Below are positions 23,912 through 34,923 of a stretch of DNA of 64,000 bases, piece after piece. The translations under genes and the position numbers were made by a program. The notes beneath the pieces are model-generated. The model was not told the DNA's origin. It made no database searches and saw nothing but the letters and a program-made list of their open reading frames with translations. Every line of letters starts with the position of its first letter. The stretch's first letter is position 1. The DNA is from Stemphylium vesicarium (taxonomy: Eukaryota > Ascomycota > Dothideomycetes > Pleosporales > Pleosporaceae): positions 286,753-350,752 of the forward strand of contig QXCR01000011.1 in the NCBI GenBank assembly GCA_004380135.1, written 5' to 3'.

Positions 23912-24791
23912 ATATGCTGTAAGCAACTGAGTGGCTGCTCGATTGACTTCCGAATCGACTTATACAATCATTTATTCAAACCACAACCGCATCAGTCTTT
24001 GTCTAAATGAGATGGTGATGACTCTGCCAGCCTCGAATACATGGTGACTCATCTTCATTGCGTGAGGCCATCGATAACCCACGTGCAATCGCAGGTATAC
24101 CCACAGCGCGAAGGTAACTGCCGTGTATGGTTTTCATGCAGCCGTTGCGTGGGTGTGAAAGGTACTAGGGGCGAAATCCATGCTTTTAGAAGAAGTAGAC
24201 CTGGAAAGGATACTCAAACATCATGCTGGGTTCAATTATGCTGGCGGTCCACGATCAAGTTGTGTGGCACTTGAGGTGCGCGACGCGTGTTAAGGCAAGA
24301 CCCAAGCTAAGACTAACGCGTGTTTACAGCACGTGATCTAATGACATCATTAACGCGTCGCGCGGACCATAGCCGGACAAATACTTCGAGATACATTCCA
24401 TTCCATTATTGACCATGAGATACCCTACGACAGCCGCCTACCTTAGGCTAGTTCACCTTCATGTGCTACGGGACAGGCTAATGTCTACATGATCTAGAAC
24501 ATTCCCTGTGTCATCGATCTTGACGGCAAACACGCGCAACTCCCCTCGCTCAGATTGAACCTCTTAAACGAACCTCGTCTCGGACAGAAATACGGGCTCG
24601 GGGTCCGTCATGATAGTATCGTTTGTCGCCGCGTCCGAGTTTTGGTCCTCCTTTTCGCTGTCGGTGTCGCTATCACGCGAATCGCGCACCGCACTTCTTT
24701 CTCGTGGTGTAAGCTCTATCCATTGCTTAACATCGGGAAATGGTATTCCAACCGGGCCTGTCGTACGAACTACTCCTGGACGAAGCCAAGG
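23912..24791. other. Intergenic, start of gene-poor decayed island
   Basis: 0.9 kb with no gene seen. It contains TGACATCATTAA near 24343 and a CACGTG near 24331. It is the 3' flank of both the transporter and the relic on the other strand. Confidence 0.5.
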
Positions 24792-25640
24792 CTATGACGC
24801 CAATTGTGTGTCCACCTTTTCGATTCCTAACAGTGTGATGAATCGACTAGCCGTGTTTTTTCGTCTCAGTTCTTCGCGACCAACAGAATGCCGAGACCGG
24901 ATACACGCTAGCGCGATGGCCACAGGAAGGGAAAGATGACCAAACAGATGCCCTATCCTTCTGATAGCAGCTATCTCTGTCTCTGCAATGTCTGTGGGCA
25001 TATCCAGAAACATTTCTCCTCGCAAGCGACACCCGAATTTGCCCCAATGCAGACGCAAGTTCTCGAGTTCCGGGAACACATCGTATAGTCTATGGCTGAC
25101 CAGGTTCTTGAAGGATACCGCGGTGTAACCATTGCCTCTCACGATTCCATGTGCTAGGTATTCGTGGAGACCAAACCCAAAAGCTGTGGAACACGCCATA
25201 CCAGTACCTCGGGCTCTAAGATCTTGCGGCCCAGAACTGCAATGTGAGCACTCTTTTCGGGTGGCATAGACCTAGCGTAGTACAAGAGAAGGTGAAGCGA
25301 CGATGCCCAAGAACTGAATTCTGTGGGAACTATTTTGCTGTCGTGGTAGTGCCCACGTGCCACGCTTGATATCTCCTTCTCGGTCATTTCGTAGAATTTA
25401 TGGCCTTTCCTACCACCCATGAAACCCCCCAGCAATATCTTGCTCGTATTGTTAGTCTGCACGGTCGGCCCGCCTCCACTCTCGAAGTTGAATGCATGGA
25501 AAAGGAATCTAGGAACATTGTTTATCCGGAGAGCTATTCGGTCAGCCTTCACCCGTGTACAAAAATGGAATTTAGGCAGTCTTACCTTCCCCGTGATGTT
25601 TTCGCTGACCAGCAGCAAGTGAGCTGAGTCCGTCTAACAT
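24792..25640 (-). pseudogene. DUF7587-family gene, broken by a frameshift
   Basis: Reads as exon 1 at 25586-25640 (MLDGLSSLAAG start), a 52-bp intron (25534-25585) with GTAAGA donor and CTGAC branch site, and a long second exon to 24792. The conserved blocks VPRFLFHAFNFESGGG, TEFSSWASSLHLLLYYAR and HIAVLGRKILEPEVLVWRVP match the DUF7587 domain that is abundant in Dothideomycetes, and LHEYLAHGIVRGNGYTAVSF plus a WGKF...LALPVAIALACIR tail complete it. Between VPQLL and LHEYLAHG the reading frame changes near 25165-25185, as if one base were lost in a TTTTGGGTTT run, and no plausible intron repairs it. Function of the family is unknown. A base-calling error in the homopolymer is the alternative, but neighbours are also broken. 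Confidence 0.7.
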
Positions 25641-26211
25641 TTCTTTTGGAGAATCCGATCACGTCTGTCTGAGTCGAGAGTTATACGATGGCGACCTTGA
25701 CATGTCTCATTCTATCTAGAACATCCGACGCTTCTTGTCCCTTCCAGCGCCGTCCATTACAGAGTCGCGGTTGCTCGCGAAGAGGTCGAATACTGAAGAC
25801 CTGCACGGTTGTCTCACGTGAGATTAGCTACGGGGTACTTTCTGTTGCATCTCTGTATCGTGTTCTAGTGGTGCGATGCTAGGATCCCCAGCTTCTAGGG
25901 TTTTCATCACTTCACTGCGCCTTTCGCTTTCACCAAAAGCTACCCAAACCGGCTGCGCATTGGCCCCACTTCATGCTGTTTGTATTCACTTTAAGTTTTA
26001 ATTCGTTGACAATAGCGCTGTTCCCATTGTTGAGCGACTAGCAGTCATGGCGTCATGGTGTATGAATTCAGCTGATTGTCGTAAACAAAGACTCGCCAAC
26101 TTCCGTTTTCTTTGTCAACAACCCACAAACAGGCACCTCACGCGGCTGGCAACTCAAAGACTTCTGCTTCCACGAACTCAAAAGAGTGTCAACACTTTCT
26201 CCCCTAGTAAA
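25641..26211. other. Intergenic between two divergent relics
   Basis: 0.57 kb. No gene seen; the 26047 in-frame ATG of the next gene lies here, but ATG 26212 has the better context (AAAATGG). Confidence 0.45.
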
Positions 26212-27868
26212 ATGGCAGCTCCACTGAGCCATATACATTTGGACCAGAACGACCGCCGATTCTTTGATCATGGCCTATCGAATGACCTTGAGCGCTTTGT
26301 GTTCATTCGTTTTTTTGAACACGTAGAGCGAGACTTCGCAAGAAACAAGCACCCTCGAACTGGCAATGGACGGGTCAAGCTGTGGAGCAAGTCTTCGCGC
26401 TCGTACTGGATGCGTCGTGCACGCGATTCAAGGCCTCTCCCCCCGATCCTTCGTCCGACCTGGGTGCCACCTGCTGCTCATGTTCCGCAGCCTGCACAAC
26501 CGCCTCCACCGCAATCAGCTCCTGTACCCACACCAGTATCAGCACAAGCCTTAATCCTGGTCGCGCCTGTCTCGTTTAGTATCGTCTCGATCGCGCCAGT
26601 AGACGCTCCGCCACCATGGGCTCTAGCTCTTGTCGCGCCAGCCCCTGGAGGCGTGATCGAAATCGCACCCAGACATCAACATCGGAATCGAGGTACCAAG
26701 AGATGGCGAGAAGGCGACTCCCATGGCCTCCCCTTAGACCTCGATCGTCCTGCAAAACGCCGTCTCACCGACATCGGCGGGGAGAGATGTCCGCAATTCG
26801 TGCTATACAATGAAGTTGTCGGCAAAGGTTGAAGCGAAGACTGTCGCAACTTACCACCAGCGCGAGAACAGCGGCGCTTTGTTCAGGCTTCTCTCGGGGG
26901 TAACTGGCGTTTGCAAAGACGCTCAGTCAGCGGCCAATTCGTGCACTGAAGCAGGGATCGAAAGCCGGGGTGCCCGATGTTTCTACATATCTATTCGCGA
27001 AGGTCAATGATTTTGGCGTTATCGAAGAGGTAAGTCTCCTATCACATCCAAGATGTTGCATGTTTACTGACCTTGTCAGAATGTGGTAGTAAAGTGCCGG
27101 GACGTCTCGATCAAAGACATAAGCCACGGCCAAATGGAGCGCGAAGCCGCTGCAGTCAATGCTGTTAGGGCCACTAGATGTCGCCATATGCAACAGTACT
27201 TAAAGCTCCCTGAGAATAAGGAGAACCAGACGTTACACTTTCATCTTGAAGGCCACAATGACCAGGATGCTTGGAAGCTCAATTATCAATTTTTGGAGTA
27301 TGCACCTTTGGGTAATCTCCAAATGCTCATTACAAACCATCAGGAAGCGAAACGGCTTATTCCAGAACACTTTTGCTGGGTTGTCTTCCGGTATATAGTA
27401 GAAGCTCTCATCACCTGCCAGACTGGGTACTGTAGCGAACTCCACAAATGCATACTTGACGCAAACTCTCGATGACCTGAGTGGCGGAGGGTATTACACC
27501 GAAACATCCATGCTGAAAACGTGCTTCTCACCGGAGCTGACTCGAAGTATGACTTCTACCCGCAACCCATGCTTGGAGGCTTCGGCAGCGCACTATGCCT
27601 ACATCCAGATCCCGCCCGGCGCAAAGCTCAATTCGCCAGCGTTCGGTTCGAAGGCAAGCAGTACATGCAAGCCCCAGAGCAATGCTCTCTATATAAGAAG
27701 GGCAAGGACTACCCTCCAGCGAGATGGGATCTCGATCATACAACGGACATCTATAACCTTGGGCTGCTAATTCGGCACATGATGATATGCACACGACTCG
27801 AAGATGAGGCTGCCCAGACGGTTCAAGAGAGCGAATTCCAAGTCCTTTTACCCAATGAAGATATTTGA
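26212..27868 (+). pseudogene. Protein-kinase-like gene, degenerate
   Basis: The N-terminal part (26212-26832) encodes a basic and Pro/Ala-rich segment leading to FVLYNEVVGKG, a glycine-loop-like end. After it a TGA and at least two frame changes break the N-lobe; pieces such as QRENSGALF and KVNDFGVIEE can be followed between frames, with a likely intron at 27030-27079. From 27080 the C-lobe reads LNYQFLEYAPLGNLQML, FCWVVFRYIVEALITCQTG, then a TGA at 27473-27475 and, in the same frame, VLHRNIHAENVLL, LGGFGSALCL and YMQAPEQC. The catalytic loop has HRN for HRD and the metal-binding DFG reads GFG, so it would be inactive even if translated. A 63-bp intron at 27427-27489 could remove the second stop. 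It resembles the large kinase-like families of Pleosporales. Called a pseudogene because of the combined lesions. Confidence 0.65.
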
Positions 27869-28034
27869 TTTGCCATTGGTGCCCAAATGCCACCAACCCC
27901 TCCGGTTAAGATCTCCAGCTTGTAGACCACAAGGCACAAGATGGGAAAAGGAGAAAGCACGTGAAGTTTGGTCATCTCATCGCAGTCACACCGAATCTAA
28001 CGGCACTGCCAATCTACTTCTTAGTGTCGCCACA

Positions 28035-28682
28035 ATGGAGACCGTGCTCGATGATCTCAACGCGTGGGCACGCGAGAAGATTGTGCAACTGACGGCGACC
28101 TTCCGAGACACGTCTGAGCGCCAGACCGCTTTCAATGCGCTTCAACACGCCAATAACACGATATTAAAATGCATCAATCCCTCGGCCACCTTCAAACAGC
28201 TTCGGCAAAAGCTGAAGCCAGAGTTCTTTTCGCCAGCGAAGGAGCGCGAAATACTCAGCTAAGTGAGAGAGCGTAGTAAGGACGTCAAGCACGAAATGAC
28301 AGGCCAGCAAAAGAAGCTTCAGACTGCAAAGAAACAAGTGCAACAAGAGATGGACGAGTCAACAGAAAAGCTACAATCAGCGCGAGATGATCACGAGGCA
28401 GATGATATCAGGATCGATGTTTTGAAGGTCGAACCCCAGTATTTGGTTGAAAAGCTGGAGTTGAAGAATGCTGAGGAAGCAGCCGTAAAAGACAAGACTG
28501 CTGCACTGGGACTGCTTCATGGAGCAGCGGCATTGGGTGAAGCAATGTTGGTTCTGGGGGAGGAGCTCTGGCCTGATGAGAAAGTCCCCCAAGAAAGCGA
28601 CTATTGGATGCCGGAGCTTTCGCCGATTCACAGGGGAATCTGGGATTATTTCTTCACTATGCCAGATGGTTTGTATGAATGA
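28035..28682 (+). pseudogene. Coiled-coil protein gene interrupted by one stop codon
   Basis: From ATG 28035 (context CACAATGG) one frame runs 215 codons to 28680-28682 with a single internal TAA at 28260-28262. Before the stop it encodes METVLDDLNAWAREKIVQL and a helical segment; after it, a Lys/Glu/Gln-rich coiled coil (GQQKKLQTAKKQVQQEMDE) and an ordered C-terminus ending MPDGLYE. No donor or acceptor around the TAA gives a usable intron. I do not recognise the family. It follows the kinase relic at a distance of 166 bp on the same strand. A functional 75-residue protein ending at the TAA is possible but the continued coding character downstream argues for recent nonsense mutation (AGC-TAA could derive from AGC-CAA). 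Confidence 0.5.
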
Positions 28683-28869
28683 ACGGTACATGAGACAGAT
28701 ACATTGGTGCTGTCGCGCTGGCGTGACGTCAGGCAGTATCTACGTAGTCTCCCAATAAACGATCAAGGTGTCACACGTTATGCTCATGAAGGTCCTTTAC
28801 GGACTACGATATGAAATTGTCTCGACTAATCCCAACTGAAGATACACTGAAGTACGACAGGAGTCGGCA

Positions 28870-30319
28870 TCAATATTCCCTCCCACACTGCTCATATTTG
28901 TCCCAAGCCAAACGATTCTTCTGGTAATCTCCATAGTTCTCCTCATCATCGTCTACCTGCCCGACCTCTTCGATGACCAGATTCTTGCCGCTGACTGGTC
29001 CAAACCCATACGCGAAAAACTTCTTCCCTCTCACGACCCTCTCTTCTTTTTCGCGTTGCACCTCACCGGGTGCCACGTAAGCTGGTTTCTTTTTCGGCTT
29101 TCGAAGCTTATTGATGTTGCTCGCAGCTTGTTTAGCTAGCTTCTGCAGATCCGAGGCTCGCTTGTCGCTGAAGTCCAGATGCAGAACGAAGCATGGTACT
29201 ATTTGGGCTTGGTCGAATACAACGTATTCAAACCATGGTGGCTGGCGTGGCCGTCGACTCCCTCGATGGGTTTACCAGTCCTCAGATGTTGGGGTAATCT
29301 GTCCACGGTAGCGGTCCTTCCCATTACGATAGCGCAAACGAAGATTTTGATGCCTGGATGTTCAGATGGGTCGTATGCTTCTCCATGTGGACTGTAGTAC
29401 TGTGTGTAGTCTAGATGTGGTGAGGAGTAGATGCCTTTCCCATAACTGGTGCCGTGCACTACCTTGATGCATCCGGAAGCTTCAGGGTTCTTGTCGCCTG
29501 GCTTCAAGAAACCATTCCGTACGATAGAAAGTACATTTGCTCGGTTGGTGCCATGATAAACGATCTTTTGCTGCGTAATGTAGTCGATGAGCTGCTCCTT
29601 TCCGGCAGCACCGGAACTGGAACACCGATGCTCGAATGGCACGTATTTCCGGAGAATACTTACACTGAACTGTTCAAGACGTCGACGTAGACCGCGTCGG
29701 TAGGCCAGGAACCGTTTCGCCAGATCGTTTCGCAGCACGTTTTCGCAATGGAGCAGCTTATATTCTAGAAGCGCAGCCTTGCAGAGCTCCTCCGGTGACT
29801 TCCCCAGAAGTTTTATAGCAGTCATTTCGTCTCTGCTACCGGAAATTTCCCAACATGACGTGGCTGATGAAGATATCTTACTCCAAAGGCGTCGTGGAAT
29901 TGCGAAGGTTCAAGCTGCTGTGCAATCTGCCGATTTTCTTGTAGATATGTGCCAGTCTCTTCCACCAGACGCAAGACGACAGCTGCGACCTCTATGGCGC
30001 TCATCGTCTTGCGAAAAAATGCCGATTCGTTCCTTAGTGTGGTGCGCAATGAATGGCGGATACCATCGATAACCTTCCTCGGGAGTAAGTAATCATGGTC
30101 AACCACAGAGCAGGATACCGGATTGGATTCCCTTGGGACATTGACTTTGCAAACTAGTTCAACCTCGGAAAACCCGAACGTGAGGCGTCCTTATGGCGTG
30201 TATCTGCGATAGAGTACTTCTGGGGAAAGGTTTGGGTCAATCACCCTGAGTACATCTTGATCAAAAGGTTCAAAGATCTCTTCCGCTGGCTCTAAATCCA
30301 TGTCGACATTAGCATACAT
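28870..30319 (-). pseudogene. PARP-type ADP-ribosyltransferase gene, broken by a stop and a frameshift
   Basis: Two exons, 29882-30319 and 28870-29798, separated by an 83-bp intron. The N-terminal part (MDLEPAEEIFEPF, FGFSEVELVCKVNVP) leads to a PARP catalytic domain: KIVYHGTNRANVLSIVRNGF, then VVHGTSYGKGIYSSPHLDY, then KIFVCAIVMGR, giving the His and Tyr of the H-Y-E triad. The third residue lies in FEYVVFDQAQIVPCFVLH, which is reached only after a one-base loss near 29233-29238 (between HHG and FEY). A TAA at 30191-30193 also interrupts the first exon. A Lys-rich tail ends at 28870. Such enzymes move ADP-ribose from NAD to proteins or nucleic acids. The frame before and after both lesions stays protein-like for long stretches, so decay is recent. 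Confidence 0.72.
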
Positions 30320-31059
30320 CTTTCAGCGAGCGCGGACGTGATCGTTCTTCTCCAGGTCGCAGTATTTGGCGGCCCTCGTGGAAATATTAGGATTGCCGAT
30401 CGTAGATTTGGTCTTGTGTTGCTCTGTAAATGACGAAATTACGCTTTAGAGCAGTTTCGAAGTCTGAATTCTGACCGGGTAGCGGTAACTCTTCGCGCAG
30501 AGACTGAATGAGCCGTATTTGCAATGCCTGCAAGTCTCAAATTGCTGTCTTGCGAAAGGAGTGCAAGATGAGTATATATGGGGAACAGCCATTTTATATA
30601 ACACTCAGCTGTGCCAATGTGCGTGCGTGAGACTGTTAGCTCATGGCCACGACAGGCCTCGGATTCCATGGTGAAGGGCAAACGGAAGAATTAGACAGCA
30701 GTATATAGTAGAAAGGGCTGATAATTCGCGCAAGTAAGTTAAAGGGCGCCGTTCTGTCACACAACCCGCCCTTGATCGTACTAATGATGCCGTTCATCCA
30801 GTGACTGCCCCTATGCGAGTTCGACCCGAACACGGTGCGATTTGATGGTGGACAAAGGATCGTCGCCAAACAAGAGAAGGCCTAATGAGTGTGGTGACTC
30901 AGCGCGAGCGGATTTAACACGGAGATAGCAGTGACGCGTTCCTTCACACCCTCGCGACTGGTGCCTGGAGCTGCATTCTCATCATATATTCTGCCCTTCC
31001 TGCCGATTCTGCGCGTCATCAAGTCATATCGAGTTCCAGTGACGTTTTCACTCGCTGAG
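30320..31059. other. Intergenic
   Basis: 0.74 kb between the PARP relic and the next plus-strand gene; contains the divergent 5' regions. The frame of the regulator stays open upstream to 30931, but that part is not regulator-like. No separate gene seen. Confidence 0.5.
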
Positions 31060-33319
31060 ATGGTCTCAGTACATGCCGGCAGACCCTCCGATCCGTCGGG
31101 CGCAGGTAGCGCAACGACTGCCGCTGGGGAGCCACCGGCGCAGAAAAGCTTCTCGTGCGTGCTATGCGCACAACGAAAAGTGAAGTGCGACAGACTACCG
31201 GGCGGTTGTGCGAACTGTACCAAAATCCGGGTTCAATGCGTGTACAAAGCTCCCCCGCCACCTCGCAGGAAAAAGAAGGGCATGCGCGAGACTGACGTGA
31301 CCACGAGACTTCGAATATATGAAGATGCGCTTCGCCAGTTTGGTGTAGATCCGGAGAGGTTGGTCAGACAAGAATGTGGGAAGTTGACGCGTGGTCAGGA
31401 GCAAGTTACTGGTTTCGACGGTTCTTTCGATTCCGACATCTCTAGTAAGGCGCAAACAGCCCACGTCGCTTCCGAGGCTGGCGTCCTTATAACGGAGGAG
31501 GGAAAATCGCGATATTTGGAGAACGGTATATGGACCAGTCTACGGGGCGAATTCCGTGAAACGAGAGAGATCCTTGATGAGTCGTCTGATGAGGAATCCT
31601 TGAGTAGCGGCAGTCGCGACTCGCCAGACGTTATTGGCACCGATGGAACTGCTCTAATCATGGGCACATCTTCCGGGCCAACCAATCTTCAATCTCTTCA
31701 CCCTTGCCCCATTCAGGTCCTCAAGCTCTGGCAAGTCTACCTCGATAACATCAATCCTCTTGTCAAGGTTTGTCATGTTCCCACGGTACAGCGGCTCGTC
31801 TTCAATGCAAGTGACAGCTTATATGCTCTCCCCCGGGACCTCGAAGCATTGCTTTTCGCTATTTATTGTATAACAGTGCAATCACTTAGCGATGAGGAAT
31901 GCATAGCTATGCTCGGACAGCCGAGAGCAACGGCTATCCGACGGTTTAGACGAGGCGCCCAGCAGGCTTTGATTAACGCGAACTTCCTGAAAAGCGCCAG
32001 CTTCATGCTACTACAAGCATTCACTCTTTTCATCGTAAGTTTGGAAATTGAAATGGAGTCATCCATGTACAGAACCTAATGAATATTAGCTATCCCTTCA
32101 AGACTATGATGCTAGAGTGATATGGATTTTCACTGGCATTGCTCAAAGAATTGGTCAGCGCATCGGCCTTCACCGTGACGGAGAAACTTTGGGCCTACCG
32201 CCTTTCGAAACAGAGCTACGCAGGCGGCTCTGGTGGCAGATCACAATATTCGAAGGGCATTCGCAGAAACTGGCTGGTACCGGTACCTCCGGCATGATTC
32301 TCCGAGGCGATGTCAAGCTGCCATTAAATGTTAATGACAGCGACCTGTTTTCCGGGATGCAAGAGATGCCAAAAGAGCACGAAGGTGCTACAGAGATGAT
32401 GTTCTTCCTCATTCGATGCTATGTTGGAGATTTCCTCAAGCGATCGGCAGAGAAGCATACCACGTTTGACGGCCTCTGGCATCGACTCTCCACAAGTGCA
32501 ATACATGTGGCCACCAAAGACAGGGCGATCGACGAGCTCGAACGGAACTTTCAAACGAAATTCTTGCGCTATTGTGACCCCGAGGTGCCATGGCACTTGA
32601 TGTGCATGCATCTCGCCAAAGCTGTCATCTTCATGATGAGACTTATGGCTCATAGTTCCGAATCCCACAATGTCGAAATGTCGCAGGCGGAGAAGGAGCA
32701 TTTGTTCGATCTTGCTCTACACGTATCAGCATCCCAAAACCTGGCGTATACAATGAAAGAGATGAGTGGTTTCATATGGCACGTCAATCTGAATTTCCAG
32801 TGGAAAGCCTTCATCTATCTTGTCTCCGAACTGCGATACCGCACCGAGGGCGAGAAGGTCGATAGTGCTTGGGGAGAAATCGAAAAGAGCTACGTGTCTC
32901 ATCCGAGCTTCGACAAGGACTTTGCCAAACGTGCACTTCCTATCGCACTCAACAACCTTACACTGAAAGCTTGGGGTGCATACACGACGGCCAGAGGCAA
33001 GTTCATTGACGAAGAGCCGTATTTCATTAAGATGCTGCGTCAACGTCAGCGGCAAGTTCGTACCAAAACAGCAAGCGCAGCTGGACAAACACTTCCGCAG
33101 TCATGGGAGAATTACGACAGTGATGGCGTCAATACTGTGCAAGAGTTCTTTGGTGAAGGCAATGAACAAGCCTTCGACTGGGATGCATTCAATGCGAGCC
33201 TCGATCCACCGGATGATGTGTCGGACTTGATGTCATTTGAGTTTCCTGCACAGATGACCTGGACGACGCTGGATGATCTCTTGAGTGACTTTCACGAAAC
33301 CCCCGAGTCTACTTCTTAA
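31060..33319 (+). CDS. Zn2Cys6 transcription factor with fungal-specific regulatory domain
   Basis: Two exons, 31060-32034 and 32090-33319, give 734 residues; the 55-bp intron starts GTAAGT and ends ATTAG. The zinc cluster is C33, C36, C43, C50, C53 and C60 (CX2CX6CX6CX2CX6C), followed by a Lys/Arg-rich linker and IYEDALRQFGVDPERL. The fungal_trans domain begins around residue 215 (HPCPIQVLKLWQVYLDNINPLVK) and includes the LRRRLWWQITIFEGHSQKLAG block. A C-terminal acidic segment (DWDAFNASLDPPDDVSDLMS) may activate transcription. ATG 31060 is preferred; an in-frame ATG at 30931 would add 43 hydrophobic, non-family residues. It resembles C6 factors of secondary metabolism, with no target cluster in view. 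It is the only intact gene in a region of broken ones. Confidence 0.87.
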
Positions 33320-33532
33320 GACCCTGGTCGTGAATTCTTGTGCTGCTAAGTTGGCGTTTTAGCTCCAGATAGGTTGCAACACCCTCGCGCTCACCTTCAC
33401 CGTGCGAAGTTAGCTTTGATACCGGACGCCAGCCAGGACTAGCCCGATTTGCGCGCGGTCATTTCATGTTCCCTGGTCGCAAACAACACCTTCCTCCAAC
33501 AATAAGTAATATTCAATAGCCCCGCATCCCAA

Positions 33533-34449
33533 ATGGAGTCGCTGCAGCAAAACGTATTGGGCGCGATCGCGGGGTACGCTCCCATAACCACTTTGGGAAA
33601 TCACTCACTAATACAGGGGCAGGTCCTTGGCCTCCAGTGATTACTCCGATCTCACCGTCACTTGCGGGGCCGATGTGCATAAAGTACACAAAATGATAGT
33701 GTGCACCCAGTCCGACTTCTTTGCAGGAGCTATACGGTTCGGAGGCCTAGTAGGGAAACTTTGGTAATCGTGTAGCCTTTCTCTGGCATTCACAGGAAGC
33801 CGAACGGGCAGTGATTGATCTCCCCGACGACGAACCCGCGATCGTAGGACTGCTCATGAATTACCCTTATACGGGCGATTACAAATATGAGCCTCAGGAA
33901 GCGTCCAATCTCTCTAGCCATGTCTTTGCCCCGGGGAGCAGACCCTATTCCGATGCTAGCGGGCTGCGTTACCATTACGGCTTCCCGCATTCTTGTGGCG
34001 ACAGCAGCAACCCCATGGCCTACGTTTACCCGACTTGTCCTCATCGTAATTGCGAACTCTCATCTGATCTTGTCAACTTCGTCTGCTAGGAATGTACTCA
34101 CTGCGATGCCAACGAAGCAGGCAATCTCTTGGTCCTTGCAAAGATGTATGAGATCGCCGACAAGTACAACGTCACTGGCTTGAAGAAGCCATCTCGCGGC
34201 AAAATCAGCACTGGATGCGCGTCATCTTGGGATGCTGAAGATTTCCCTATTGCTGCGCACTACGCACTCTCGACTACGGTGCAGGAAGGCAAAGGCTTGA
34301 GGGATGTGGTCACTGACATCATCGCAAATCACGTTGAGCTCGTTCGCAAGGCAGAGATACAGCCGTTGATGACAGAATTCAGCGGGCTATCTCTCGAAGT
34401 ACTTTTGCAGAAGGTGAATGAGCATGGATGGGCTCTGGGGGAAAAGTAG
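33533..34449 (+). pseudogene. BTB/POZ-domain gene with an in-frame stop
   Basis: Exons 33533-33573, 33617-33749 and 33796-34449 join in phase. They encode MESLQQNVLGAIAG, then the BTB core SDYSDLTVTCGADVHKVHKMIVC and FFAGAIRFGG, then DLPDDEPAIVGLLMNYPYTGDY, a Cys/His-rich stretch (YGFPHSCG...CPHRNCELSSDLVNFVC), a TAG at 34087-34089, and in the same frame ECTHCDAN, AKMYEIADKYNVTGLK and DFPIAAHYALSTT. The last parts match the C-terminal helices of fungal BTB proteins that are often numerous in Pleosporales. The TAG lies inside the Cys-rich element, and no good intron spans it; a 44-bp GTAATT..CTAG intron (34046-34089) is conceivable but removes conserved residues. Family role is protein interaction, possibly Cullin-3 adaptors. 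Confidence 0.62.
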
Positions 34450-34923
34450 GTACAATCGCGTTGTTTGGGCCATGGATGCTCTACAAGGTTGCATAGTTCT
34501 TTCAACGATGGAGGATCTTATCTGCGACTGCCCATCAGCTGCACGGGGCTTTCCTCCACTTATTTGCCATTAAAGACATGCGAGATCAGATGATTCCAGC
34601 AAATCAAACATTTAACGCGCTTCTTCTCAGCCCAAACAAACTTTTCTTTCCATAGATTGAATCAGCTCTCGGCACTGAGAGCTAGATCAAGATAAACGCG
34701 GCCTATCAACTGGTTCAAGGTCATTCCGGGCCTTTAGAAGCTTGAGTAGATTACTTCCTCCACTTGTTCACTTGCATCATGAATGTCATTTTCACCTTCA
34801 CTTCGGCACGGACAATAATCGGAAAAAAAGTGATCCGCCCACACGCATACAAAAGGCACAACAACCTACTCACCTCCCAGACCTACTCTTCCATCCAACC
34901 GCGCACTCACCGACGAACTCAAC
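34450..34923. other. Intergenic between two BTB relics
   Basis: 0.47 kb, no gene seen. A few C-to-T-rich stretches; nothing else of note. Confidence 0.45.
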
